Source: Siphonodentalium dalli (lineage: Eukaryota > Mollusca > Scaphopoda > Gadilida > Siphonodentaliidae). From it: a stretch of DNA of 64,000 nt. A program made the position numbers and the translations under genes. The stretch spans positions 201,744,181 to 201,808,180 of the forward strand of contig CP136067.1 of NCBI GenBank assembly GCA_032622095.1. Direction: 5' to 3'. Shown in pieces: positions 11,195 through 23,480 of this stretch (position 1 is the stretch's first letter; each line of letters opens with the position of its first letter). Under the pieces are notes generated by a model. The model ran no database searches. It was given only the letters and a program-made list of their open reading frames with translations, and was not told where the DNA came from.

Positions 11195-13480
11195 TGTAAG
11201 TCGTAGCCTTTTGGAAGGATGAAAACCCACAATCGCAATGTGGCATTTCAAAATCCATTCTCCACTAAGGGCTCATACTGGCCGTAACCGTATATAGGTC
11301 CGCCGAATAGTCATATTATGACTTCCAAGAATCAAAACAACAGTACCTGAGCTTATTCTGAATTGCCACATTCAGCATTATCTAGACTCGTTTCCGTCTC
11401 TTCATCAGATTAATCTATCTCACCCACAACAACAGTTCACTACTCTTCTTTGTAGGAGTGTGCCACTAATCGGAATGTTTCAAACAATACATATGCCGGT
11501 GTCCAGCTCACGTGTTGGTTTCGAAAGCTTGGAATTCTTAGCGAGCTTCATTCGTGGTATAGCTTATGGTGTAATTCAGATGCTACATATGGGGTATATG
11601 CGTCATCTTTTGCGATACACTATACAGGTATTCGGTCGATGCGTATACTAGCTTTCAGAAGGACCTATATATCTGTGTATTGTCAGCTTTGGTGACCTAA
11701 TGGGGTTAACAACGTGTACAGCTGGTGATCTTCCCAAAGAGCCACTTCTCAATATATGGTTCATCAATTCACATACTCATCTAATGCACTAACGCACCCG
11801 GACAACTTCTGTATATGGCTTCGAATGTTGAAAGCCCGACATTTGACGGATGCATTTCTGCTAAGGCGTAGAAGACCATAATGCATAATATATCCAAACT
11901 CCTTGAACATGATCATAAGAACAAGCTTGTTGGCGTCCAGCAATCGTCTCACCGAACAGATCCAAGCAGATGATAACAATACACACGGTGCTAGTTTGTG
12001 GGTATGTGTCATGATAGTGGAAATTAAATTGGACCATGACTGCACCGCCACTTATTTTGTTATGTTTTAGATTCAGACAGGATCTCATGTGTGGCTTTGC
12101 TTTCCTTGTATGCTAAGATTGTATGTCCTCATCCGTTTGGAAGCCGTTCCTAAACAACTGGACCAGGAGTATGCCATTGGCTACTGCTGTATAAGCCCCA
12201 CCAAGACTGGGGTGTAGTCTTAAAGGCGATACCTTTGATAGTTGGTTGATATGTCATACTCACGCTGGGTGGTATGGTTCAAGAAAGTACAAATGCCATC
12301 AACAAAAGGGTGAAATGTTCAACGCGAAGAACATCCAGAAAAATGTTACGTTGATGAGCTCTTGCATTCAGTTCAACAAACGTTGGTACACCATGTGATT
12401 TCTTGGTAACATCACCAATGCGACCATTTTCCTGCATGAGACATTAACTACTATATTCTAAAGTTATATATATATATATATATAAAGCTATATGATCATA
12501 AAGGTCGCGTTCCCCAACGACCACAGCCATTGCCATCGAGACTGTAAATTGTTCTTTAAATACATAGTGAAATAAATGCACCACAGTTCCTGACATTTTC
12601 TTGAATAATACCGCCCACATACTGACACTAACCCTGAGAGAGGATAACAAAACACGCATACATTCATGCTATAAAGACATTATCCTTTAGTCCATCCGAC
12701 TATTTTGAGGGAGGCTATCATATTATTATCCAGACAACAGTGTACGTAGTTGAATCAGAAAGGCTTCGAAACGGATGTGGAAATACAATCTTACCACACC
12801 AAATAAAACCGACATGCACGACATGCGATATCTTAAACATGCACCAAGTGTAGGGGTGGTGTATACAGTGGCCCATTTCATTCACACTATCATGGCGCAT
12901 GTCCACAAACTAGCACCGCGAGCATTGTTCTTATCTGCTGGGAGATATTCGACGAGACAACTGCGGGGCGTCACACAGTTTGCTTCGGATAATGGTCAAG
13001 AAGTGTGGGTAGTCTGTACACTCGGGTCTTCTCCTTAGCAGATAGACATCTGTCCAATGGAATGAGACCGCTAGCAACCTTCGAAACACTGTCGAAGTTG
13101 TCCACATATGCCAATGCGTTCGCTGAGTTTGTGAGTTGACGAACCATCTATTGAGAAGTGACTAGTTAACTGTTTCGCCAGGTGTACATGTCGTTATCCC
13201 ATGGGGTATGAGACACATACATAGAGATGACCTTCTGTAAGCTAGACACCAGAAAATAAATTGTTTGAAACGTTATGATTAGAGGGACCCTACTCCCAGG
13301 AAATGGTGAATACTTTGTCGGTGTGAGCAACCTAGATTTTTCAGACAAAGAAATGGAAGCTGGTCCAGATAATTATGGACGTGACGTGGCATATCAGAAT
13401 CTGTTATCATGTAATTGTTCTGATATAACTATTCGGCGCACCTACACTTACGGCCATCATGCAGAGGTCGACCAATATCT
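11195..13480. repeat. Imperfect inverted repeat of about 2.3 kb
   Basis: The arms are roughly 11240-12025 and 12880-13470. On the plus strand the right arm has CACAAACTAGCACCGCGAG, AACCATCTATTGAGAAGTG, TTGTTTGAAACG and ACTATTCGGCGCACCTA; the reverse complement of the left arm has close counterparts in the same order (for example CACAAACTAGCACCG and ACTATTCGGCGGACCTA). Identity is moderate, so it is old. The centre (about 12100-12800) holds a TA microsatellite. Translations of the two arms do not agree, so I see no coding function. Confidence 0.65.
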
Positions 13481-13524
13481 CCTGGACTATATCTCATTGT
13501 GCAGAATGCAAAATATTTCATAAT

Positions 13525-15369
13525 TTCTTACTCTTTCCTGATTAGTCTGTCAACCAGCCAATTATCTAACATATTCCATACCACTTATGTTGGTCTACTG
13601 GAGCAACTTACTTCTATTATACTAAACTAGCTGAAACAGGCTCCCTTTGGGAACATATATTAAGCATCGGAGATACCTGTGGGACTTGGCACTCATTTTG
13701 ATCTTAGACAGAGCTTTCAGTTAGCGGTGGCCCCTTAGTGCGCTTCAAACTAATACCATTATAACATTCGCCACGGTACCCGAGTCACCACACGAAATTT
13801 TGTTGAACTCGGTCTAGGGATCTGAGAGAAAAATCTGGACAGATCCTACTTGGTTATATATATATATATAACAAGCAGTTACAGCACTAATATACCAGAC
13901 TTGGTCTTGTGAGAGATCATCTGAGTTGAAAGACATGCAAATAGTTCACTGATTGGCTTGATGCACTGATGAACAGAGTGATGACAGTTATATTCTAGCC
14001 ATTGCCAGTCACATTAATTTTTTAGACAGTTGCTCGCTCTTTTTCCATGCACACAATGATCTAGGCTTTAGTTACATCAAGACAAGTTTATTTATTTCAG
14101 TTTTACATTTCTCGAAGTTTCTTTCCAAAGGGTGTCGGGAAGGATTTTTTTCACCACACCGCCCCATATTCAACATGCCATAGCTTATTGTCATCTCCAC
14201 TAAGGCCCATATGAGGTCACAGTAACATATGAAAGCTGTGTACCCAAATGTAAATGTTTTATAAAAGTACCGTACCCAAATGTAAATGTTTTATAAAAGT
14301 ACCGTACCCAACTGAAAATTAAAAATAGAGCCTGTCACCACTATCATAGTGTAAGCAGTTCTATTCATGTTGTTGCAAATTGCCATGTGAAATATCAAAA
14401 TAATAGAATTATTTATTTAATGGAAAAGGTTACAAGACATGGAATGGGTAAAAGGGGTTAAATCACCTATCTCTGCCCTGTTTGATCCAATGTAGTCCCA
14501 TCATCCAAGGACTTAGAGAGCTCCACTGGTCTAGTTAAATAAATTCACATGGATAAGTTGTGGTTAACAAGATAGCTTAATCAATTTATCCAATAATTCA
14601 CTAATCTGTGTCTCTTATACAGAGCTGACATATGAGGTCTATAAATAATTCACAATAAACCATGTCTTTTTGTCTCTCTCACAGAGAAGCTGTGAGGCTG
14701 AGGTATTCATTAATTGTAAGTTACTTGGGTTATAATTGGATAATTCTTAGTTGAAAAAGGGCCATATCTCTGGTATCACAAATTGGATCTAACCCATATT
14801 CAAACTCGTTCTGTATTTTGAGTTGAGAAACTCACATACCAAATTTGGTTCCAATCAGATAAAACATGTTTGGAAATGACTCTTGTGCCCAGAGTGTGAA
14901 CCAGCCAATGTCATCACTGCGGGTCGGAGAACTTGACAAAATATATATTCAAGTTTTTTTGAAAATGAACCAAAAAATAAAAAAAATAAATAAATAAACT
15001 GAAAAATTTAAATACGATAATAAATATTGAATGGAATTAACCAAACAGTAAGTTACTCATACAAATTGAGGAGATCATTATAAAGACAAACAAAAAACAT
15101 CACAAAATTGGAGCCCATGTACCGTAAAAGGAAATGAGAAGTATTGGATATCTACAAATACATATTGAAGGTAAAACCACTTAAAGCCTTCATGACTGTT
15201 GTTGCATATCCAGATGTATTTACCTTTTATAATACATACACTGTTCAACACCAGAAGTCCGTTGTTATTGTTGATAAAAAAACTAAGATCATGCATACAT
15301 TTCATCGTTCATTACTTTTTTATTTGAACTCTTATACATGTTACAATATAAATAATTAAAGCAGATATT
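13525..15369. other. Region without a recognised gene
   Basis: Contents are a TA microsatellite near 13855-13870, a 33-bp direct tandem duplication (about 14238-14305, unit containing TGTAAATGTTTTATAAAAG) and one unit of the CCATATCTC...ACCAAATTTGGTTCCAATC repeat family (about 14750-14880). The A-rich stretch 14940-15369 may be the 5' untranslated part of the LINE that follows; no ORF1 was recognised in it. Confidence 0.5.
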
Positions 15370-15412
15370 TAAGACGGATAATCAATGATATGATTGTTAT
15401 CTTGATTGAATA

Positions 15413-16591
15413 TTGAAAATGGCTAATATATCAATTGGAGCCATGAACTGTCGTAGGTTGTCGTCTGACCATGTAAAGCGTAGAGATTTATTTAATAGAT
15501 GTAGAGCTAGGTATGATATTTCTTTGTTAATTGATACGCATTCAAGTAAAGAAACAGAAAAAAGATGGAGGATGGAATGGCGTTATGAAGCCATTTTTTC
15601 TTCATTTTCCAGTGCTAAAAGAGGGGTGGCCATTATTTTTTAAAAATTCAATCCAATATGAAATACACGAAATAGTGGCTGATGACGGTGGAAATTACAT
15701 CATTCTCGGTATTACAATCCAACATCAGAGACTTAACCTATGTGCTGTATATGGGCCGAACGAGGACAGCCCAATGTTTTTTGAAAAACTTTTTAACAAA
15801 ATTGACAAATTGGAAAACTCTTCTATAATAATTGCAGGAGACTGGAATGTACCTCAGGACTATTCAATAGATACAATCCATTATAAACAGAAAAACAACA
15901 CAAAATCAAATGAAAAAATGAAGTTCTGGCAAATGAGGTTAGATTTACACGATACATGGAGGCTTCATAACCCAGGCATTAAACGATACAGTTGGAGGGG
16001 CCCAGAAAGTAAAATTGCTAGGCTCGACTACTTCCTGGTCTCCTCTGATCTTCATTCTTTCATAAAAAAATCTGATATACATATTAGTTATAAATCAGAC
16101 CATTCTCCAGTGAGCTTAACTATACAATTTGTGAGTCATCCCAGGGGCAGAGGGACATGGAAATTTAACAACAGTTTATTGGGAGACAAAAAGTATTTAG
16201 AATTAGTTAAAACTATAATTGCTGAGGTAGTAGACCAATATGTGAACAATAACACTGAAAATATACGCATTGGGGAGGAAAATCTTTTTAAAATCAATGA
16301 TCAACTATTTTGGGAAACCCTAAAAATTATGATTCGTGGCCAAACTGTTGCATACTCTTCAAATTTGAAAAAGGGAAGAAATGAATCTGAATATAAACTT
16401 GAGACAGAAATTTCAAGGCTTTCGGAAATACTCGACAATGGTGATGAATCGGTCGTTGCAAAAATAGATAAATTAAAATCAGAGCTAATCGAATTAAGAG
16501 ACAAGAAAATACAGGGAATAATTCTGAGAACAAAAGCAAAATGGAAAGTAGAAGGGGAAAAATCAACCAAATACTTTTGCAATTTAGAACG
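15413..16591 (+). pseudogene. LINE ORF2 piece 1: endonuclease domain (frameshifted)
   Basis: Begins MKMANISIGAMNCRRLSS, the usual start of an apurinic-like (EEP) endonuclease, which nicks target DNA for retrotransposition. Later motifs are AVYGPN, IIIAGDWNV (metal and phosphate contacts), RLDYFLVSS and YKSDHSPVSL (catalytic Asp-His). The fold ends near GTWKFNNSLL and a linker runs to KYFCNLE. Two lesions are visible: a frameshift in the T/A run near 15635-15645 joins frame 15413 to the frame used from 15650 on, and the usual QETH motif reads IDTH, replacing the metal-binding Glu with Asp. The piece stops at 16591, where a 2-kb repeat is inserted. It would need an RT partner supplied by the following pieces. 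Confidence 0.85.
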
Positions 16592-18649
16592 AGAGGCCGA
16601 TCACGATCGGCAGATGTTTAACCCATACCTTGGCGATACCGATTAGCTATTTTAATAGATTCTTACAACAACCTTTTCATGAGTGCAAAAGAATCAACAA
16701 TTCACACCTTACTATTGAGGTCACAAGTGGAATCAGACTTACTGGGCACCTTGCTCACATATGCACAATAGGAACATGGATGTGGCATTCAATTTCAACC
16801 AGATATGTTTTATAGAGTGATAAAGCTAATTAAGCTAAATCCATAGTCAGAAAGATGCACCATAGCTGTTTTTATTATGTTTTTTGTTAGTTGCATATTA
16901 AAAATTCATGGGATCATTTAGATGGGAGAAAAGGGTTAATATTTCCCATTTAAAAAATCAATACATGAACAACTGTACAAGTGAGGGATGTATATATCTG
17001 GATATAAAATTATTGATAACGATTGGATATAAAATATTTTAATGCTGAATTTTTAGATAGCTAGAGATATATGTACTAGTATGAGATTGGTCAGATTGAA
17101 AATAAGATTCATTACATTGGATAGCATACTGTATGACCATGGATTGGAATGGGTAGGGTTAATTTTCTTTTAAGCTAAACATTGGAAAGATATAATGTAT
17201 GTAAACAGCGGAAATATAATTAAAGTTATGGTTAATATCTTCAAACCAATCGATCCCAAAATCTATACAAGTGAAGAATGCATCATCATTAACATGGATG
17301 CAATTATATATAGTGATCATGTGAAGAATATCTAGTTATTAGTATCACATTGTGTCAATTAACAGGATTGGTGGAGATGTTAATATTTTTAAGCAAATAA
17401 ACCAAATGACCCTCACTATGCAGGTTAGGGGTGTGTTATCATAAACTATGCCAAGAACTATAAACATAATAAATGGAAATATTGAGTTATGAAATCGGAT
17501 AGAATGGGGTTAATCTTATCCAAACTAATGAACTGATAAACACAAAAAAGTCTATAAAAGCATGTCATTGGATTTAGCAAAACCCATACAATAAGCCAGT
17601 CCCTAATGTCATGAACCTATTACAACAAGTCTATAGACAGCAGACACCTAAGTGGAAGTTAATGACCTCTGGCCATCACTGTCATTTCATTTTATTTATG
17701 CAGTAGGGTGAGGCTTGAGATCAGATTATAGGAATGTGAGACTTAAATAAACAAACACTGCACACAACCCAGATGCTGACAGGCTTCTCCAGAGTACAGC
17801 TCAATTATTCACTTAGTGTTATTTGTCTGTCTCCAACTAGCATTGGCTAAAGATTTTCATGTGAAATGACATAAAGAGGGAATGTTATCATTATATTTCT
17901 TATAGAGTTGTCCACCACTAATGGCTTTGGGCTTACAGTTATATGTAAAACAAATGTAGTTACATATTGGATACTCACATGATAATTTATTGATAGCATT
18001 ATATTAAATGCAACTATTACAATAAAATCTTCATACAGGACATCACATCTAATTAATGTACATGTATAAAACTATCAAATAGTGTTCATAGAATAACCCT
18101 GGTTGAAGAGTATAAGGGTTAATTAATCAAAACCAAAATTCATACAGATGAAGGGAGTGCTAAGAAAAACCTAGGTACCTTACAAAATATGAGGTAAATA
18201 AGAAGAAACGTATTTTATTTATTGCTTTGGATGGCATGTTTGTGAAAGGGTTAATTATTTTCTAAACCAATCAACCAATCGATACCAAAAACTATACAGG
18301 TGAGCCATGTGTCATCATAAACCTGCATATAAAATATGAACACAATCGGATAAAAAATACATGAGTTATGGCATCGGATAGAACATGACCAGGTATGGAT
18401 GGAAAGTGTTAATAATTTCTAAACCGATCAACCGATCGATACCATAACCTATACAGGTGAGGAGTGTGTCATCATAAACATGCACATAAAATTTGAACAC
18501 GATCCGATAAAAAATATTCGAGTAAATGAATCGGATAGCAAGTGTCTACGGACAGACGGACAGACGGACGGACAGACGGACGGACGAACAAGGGATGGTT
18601 GATCCGGACGTCGGCATTATGTGTACCATACATGGTATGGGTACACATA
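16592..18649 (+). repeat. Inserted repeat R: degenerate tandem cores, ACGG microsatellite, 3' hairpin
   Basis: Inserted between the LINE codons for NLE and KRSYTEKT. It starts near GGCCGATCACGATCGGC (a small palindrome). It contains several degenerate units of about 170 bp with CTATACAGGTGAG, CATCATAAACATGCA and GAACACGATCCGATAAAAAA, then a GGAC/ACAG microsatellite at about 18546-18590. It ends in a hairpin (ATGTGTACC...GGTACACAT region, about 18617-18647) followed by A's. The same 3' end occurs at 38170-38215 and 55465-55508. No target duplication or coding sequence is recognised. Confidence 0.7.
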
Positions 18650-19937
18650 AAAAAAGAAGCTACACTGAAAAAACTATTGCCAAACTAATTAAAAGTGATG
18701 GATCTGAAATAACCGAACTTTCTGACATAATTGAAGAACAACACAATTTTTACAAAAATCTATATGAATCAAAGATTGAACCAACAGCTGGAGATGAAGA
18801 AAATAATTTTCTTGATGTTGAAAACCCTTTTCTGAATTTCTTGGATATATAGGCAAGAAACTGAATCCTTGGAGGGACAACTAACTGAATATGAATGCAC
18901 AGCATCATTAAAAAAGATAAAAAAATGAAAAATCCCCAGGATCAGATGGATATACAGCAGAATTCTACAAATTTTTCTGGAAAGATCTGGGGCAATTTGT
19001 TGTTAACTCATTGAACTATGGTTTTCGTACACAAAAATTATCAGTCACACAAAGATGTGGAATTATAACATGTCTGCCAAAACCCAATAAACCTAAAGAA
19101 TACATTAAAAATTGGAGGCCTATTTCGCTTCTCAATGTTGATGTTAAAATTGGATCAACAGTTATTGCTAATCGGGTAAAGAAAGTCCTCCCAAAATTTA
19201 TTGCAGATTCACAACTTGGATTTCTAGCAGGGCGTTACATTGGGGAATCAACAAGGCTTACATTTGATTTATTAGAAAAATGCGAGCAAAGAGATATACC
19301 TGGATTACTAGTATTACTTGATTTTGAAAAAGCTTTTGACTCCTTAGAATGGAGTTATTTAGAAAATTGTCTAAAATTTTACAAATTTGGACCAGATATC
19401 ATCGGTTGGGTAAAAACCTTTTATACAGATATTTTCAGCTATATTGTCAATAACCGAAACCTATCTAACAAGATAGGTATACATAGAGGGGTAAGACAAG
19501 GTGACCCACTTTCTCCTTACCTGTTTATTTTAGCGGTAGAAACTCTTAGCGCATCTTTAAAAAATAATTTAGATATAAACAGGATAAAAATTAACAAAAC
19601 TGAATACATGGTCTCACAATATGCAGATGACATGACCCTCTTCCTCAGGAATGACTCACACTCATTAAACGAAGCCCTTAATACAGTCCGAAATTTCGCA
19701 AAGATAACAGGACTAATAGCAAACTTCCAAACAACTCAAGTCTTATGGATTGGATCGAAACGGGGCTGTGGTGAAGAAATTCCAACAGAAGAAAATATCC
19801 TATGGAATCACTCAAATTCGGTCACTATACTTGGTATTGAATTCAACCTCTTCAATGACGACTACATTGAAAATAATTACAAGACAAAAATAAAAAAGCT
19901 AGAAAATCTACTGAATGACTGGTCCTTCAGACAACTA
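18650..19937 (+). pseudogene. LINE ORF2 piece 2: reverse transcriptase domain
   Basis: Starts with EKTIAKLIKSDG and runs through all RT motifs: LPKPNKPKEYIKNWRPISLL, QLGFLAGRY, LDFEKAFDS (first catalytic Asp, about 19320-19343), RGVRQGDPLSPYLFIL, QYADDMTLFL (YADD at 19620-19631) and the thumb-side LGIEF. The function is target-primed reverse transcription of its own RNA. Breaks: reading frame shifts after NPFLNFLDI near 18850, and an extra or missing A in the run near 18920-18930 shifts it again before SPGSDGYTAEFYKFFWKD. From 18935 on the frame is open to RQL at 19937, where the 7.15-kb element interrupts. The catalytic motifs themselves look intact, so inactivation was probably by insertion and indels. 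Confidence 0.9.
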
Positions 19938-21696
19938 TAGTGCAGCGGCCAAATCGAAAAAGAGCTCTAGTTTTCGAGATACCCCTACCCACGGTAGAAC
20001 AAGTTAAAACTAACTTTATTTAAAGGAAAAATATATACTCTTTACGAAAATGATAGTGAAAAGTAACGGAATTGGTGGTGGCTATTCTCAATTTGACGAT
20101 GAACGATACCCACCAGTGACTTTTCCCAGAAATTAACGATTTTGGTAAAGTGAGCCCTGCGGCTATGTCCTAAGTTAGTTGCCCACATTGTTGGTGTTAA
20201 AATGACTACAGCATACCATATTTGTACCTGATATGCAAGAAGTGTTGGTTAATTTGGATTTTCGTGCCATTTGGAGCCGAAACATTTATTTTTTATTGAA
20301 AAATCACTCTGTTTCAAAAAAATTAAATTTTTCGAACATTATCATTCAAACGTATATTGCAATAATATTGAAATATTTAGGTCATATGGTGTAGTAGTTA
20401 TCTGTCAAGCATATACAGGAAGAAGTTAACAACAATTTTGAACGGTTTGCGAGATATTGGATTTTAGCTACCCCTCCCCCAAACACGTTTTTGGTCGAAA
20501 AAAATACATATTTTTGATAATGTCATTACAAACATTTTTGAATTGATCTGAATGGGACCCAATATGAATCTTGTACTGAAAGTGTTGTCCAGAGATGCCG
20601 TTTAATCGATTACAGATGTGTTCAGGCTTTCAGACCCCCAGTTACAACAACAACAATTATTTTATTGATAGCAGTTAATTGTGCATGCATTAACATCGAT
20701 GTTAAGTACTAAAACCTTTGTTATAAACACCGTGACCAACTATATGACATATAGTGTATGTCAACAACATGTTGCTCAGTAGTTATCTGGACAACAAAAG
20801 TAGAAAGAATTTGACAGAAATTGAAAAATAACGGAATAGGTGGTGGCTATTGTCAAATCGACGATGAGCGATACCCTCCAGTGACTTTTTCCAGAAATTA
20901 ACGATTTTGGTAAAGCGAGCCCTGTGGCTACATCCTAGCATATTTGCCCATATTGTTGGGGTTAAAATTACTACATCATACCATACTTCTACCTGATATG
21001 AAAAAAAGTGTTGGTTAATTTAGATTTTCCTGCCATTTGGAGCCAAAATATTTATTTTTTGCTGAAAAATCACACTTTTTCACAAAAATATTATTTTTCG
21101 AACATTATCATTCAAATGGATATTGTTATAATGCCCAAATATTTAATTCTTATGGTGATGCAGTTATCTGCCAAGCATGTGCAGAAAGAAGTTAACAGAA
21201 ATTTAGAACAATTTGCGAAATAATGGATTTTAGCTACACCTCCCCAAACACGTTTTTGGTCGAAAAATTACATATTTTTGTTCAGAACTTTACCAAATTT
21301 CCCAATTGATCATACTGGGACCCAACATAATTTTTTTGCTGAAAATTGAGCCCGGGGACATTGCTTAAGTGATTAAAGACGTGTTCAGGCTTCCAGACCC
21401 CAAATTACAATAACAACGCATTTTATTTGCTATTATTATTTATATTATTATTATTATTTACATTTGTATAGCGCCTAACCCACAACAGAATTGTGTTCGC
21501 AGGCGCTGTTACATAAAACAATCGATAAAAGTATATATACAATAAAACAGATTGGATAAGAAATACGTGAGGGTTAAAATGACTGAATCAAAGAGATACG
21601 CGAATCCTAAAAAAAAAATTCTTAAAATACATCTGTAGTTAAAAGTCAGTTTCAGAAATAAAAAATCATAAACATCCATTAACGTTAAGATTAAGT

Positions 21697-21943
21697 CAGT
21701 TGACTCCATATGCAATTTTAAAAAGGTGAGTTTTTAAAAGTTTTCGGAATTCTAAAACATCACTAATATGTCTGAGATCGTCGGGAAGATTGTTCCACAA
21801 GGTAGGTGCGGCAACACAGAAAGCTCTATATCCCCTAACGTGCGATGGCTGGACTTAGGAAGTATAAGATGTCGTTTACCGTCTGATCTCTTCTGCATCG
21901 AACCGGTTGGTTGCCTTAGATTAACTAGTTCCTTTATATAATA
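21697..21943 (-). pseudogene. LINE C-terminal piece b (after the Helitron)
   Basis: The codons continue in frame from the TAP of the preceding piece into YYIKELVNLRQPTG. A one-base frameshift near 21845 leads into YRAFCVAAPTLWNNLPDD and LEFRKLLKTHLFKIAYGVN, the usual last residues of such LINEs, then TGA at 21699-21697. Confidence 0.8.
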
Positions 21944-22441
21944 CTAGCCGATGAGCCCGACGTTGTCCGGGCTATTCAAAAACAAAATTTCAAGTCGATA
22001 GCTCCACCCGTTTCCGAGATCTGGTCTGCGCATGCGCGAAGCTGGCGTCGCACGGGCTCGGTGACCCGATAAAATTCGTATCCGGGGCAAGATACATTCA
22101 CATACCAAATTTCAAGTCGATAGCTCCACCCGTTTCCGAGATCTCGTCTGCGCATGCGCGAAGCTGGCGTCGCACGGGCTCGACGACCCGATAAAATTCG
22201 TATCCGGGGCAAGATACATTCACATACCAAATTTCAAGTCGATAGCTCCACCCGTTTCCGAGATCTCGTCTGCGCATGCGCTGCACGGGCGTCGCACGGG
22301 CTCGCCAATACGACAACGTCCACCGCCTGGTCAAACTACACACACGTACCAAGTTTCGTCCCGATCGGTCGAGAATCGTAGATTTGTATAAATGACAGAC
22401 AAACATACATACAGACAGAGGTCTTCAAAATATATATGAGA
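21944..22441 (-). mobile_element. Helitron (498 bp) with 122-bp internal repeats
   Basis: On the minus strand it begins TCTCATATATATTTTG (22441 downward) and ends with a hairpin (AGCCCGGAC...GTCGGGCT) then CATCGGCTAG at 21944. The host base before TC is A and the base after CTAG is T, the expected A/T insertion without duplication. Removing it restores the LINE reading frame. Inside are about 2.7 tandem copies of a 122-bp unit containing AAATTTCAAGTCGATAGCTC and CTGCGCATGCGC. A microsatellite (ACAGACAAACATACATACAG) lies just inside the 5' end. Confidence 0.9.
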
Positions 22442-22795
22442 TGGTGCCGTTCCTTCGACCGCTCGGAATGTTAACAACAAAATTTTAAATTCAATCCTGT
22501 ACGGCACAGGAAGCCAGTGAAGATCCCGCAGCACTGGACTCATATCAGTCCTCCTGGGCACCCGGGCCACAATCCTGGCAGCAGTCTTCTGAACTTTCTG
22601 TAACTTCGTCATTAGAGTGCCAGTGATGCCAAATAAGCACGCATTCATGAAGTCCAGCTTACTGCTGACCAAGGATTGGACAATTGATTTAGTCGCCGAT
22701 AGAGTCAAGTATTTCCTTATTCTTCCTATGTTTCTCAAGTGGTAGTTGCAAGTCCGACATACACTATTAACATGCGACTCCATTACATATAATAA
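22442..22795 (-). pseudogene. LINE C-terminal piece a (before the Helitron)
   Basis: Encodes ESHVNSVCRTCNYHLRNIGR, SLVSSKLDFMNACLFG, LQKVQKTAARIV and LRDLHWLPVPYRIEFKILLL, the standard C-terminal region of CR1/L2/Jockey-type reverse transcriptases. It ends at TAP, where the Helitron begins. Confidence 0.85.
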
Positions 22796-23480
22796 GTGTC
22801 GCATATCAATCAACCAATCAATAGTTTATTCTAAAAAAAAACAATAATGGTATACAGAGATTACAATAATACGATGTATAGATGCACAAGTACTCCATTC
22901 CCGTTTAAGATTGAAATGCAGTAGTTTGAACTATGGCCAATTGAGTAATAACATTAAAACGTCCCCTCTCTGTCATTGTGGCAAATAGAAAAAGCATATC
23001 ATTACAGTGGTTTCTATGTACAGCAACTCAGTCAGCGCGAAAATATTAAAATAGTTGACAGCGTTCAGACATTTATCTCGAAAACAAAGCGATTTCCATA
23101 ATGCTGTCATTTGTTAAAACTTCGTGAAAAGCATTGAAACCCTGCTGAGCGCGAAATTTACCACCTCCAGATCATCTGAAATCTCACGGCGACGGGCGTA
23201 TCAATGACGGAAACAACATTATCTGTGTAGCATTGCGTCCAATCAGCTCCAACGAAACTATGTGTATATCATTGTATCCAATCAGTTCCAACTGGATTAC
23301 ATCCTAATTTTCCCCATACAATCTCCCTCCCAGATAAATTGTTTACCTCCGCATAGAACTACCACATACTTATATATCGCATAGTTTCGGCCACAATATA
23401 TGTTGATATTGAATTCATAATCCCTTCAGTACATGATGTGTTCAAGACCTCAAATGGGGTAGGGGTACATACAACAGTGA
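22796..23480. other. Part of the transposon interior with nothing recognised
   Basis: AT-rich sequence between the truncated LINE and the 187-bp array. The pair AACTATGTGTATATCATTG and its neighbours near 23220-23290 hints at a short direct repeat (TCCAATCAG...CCAAC twice). No gene is seen. Confidence 0.4.

Larger units (their letters stand above)
21430..22795 (-). mobile_element. 5'-truncated CR1/L2-type LINE inside the 7.15-kb transposon
   Basis: Minus strand. The 3' end is the typical GGCGCTATACAAATG followed by an AAT-rich tail (21430-21462). The coding part starts abruptly near 22795 without RT catalytic motifs, so only the C-terminal region remains. It is interrupted by a Helitron at 21944-22441. 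Confidence 0.8.
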
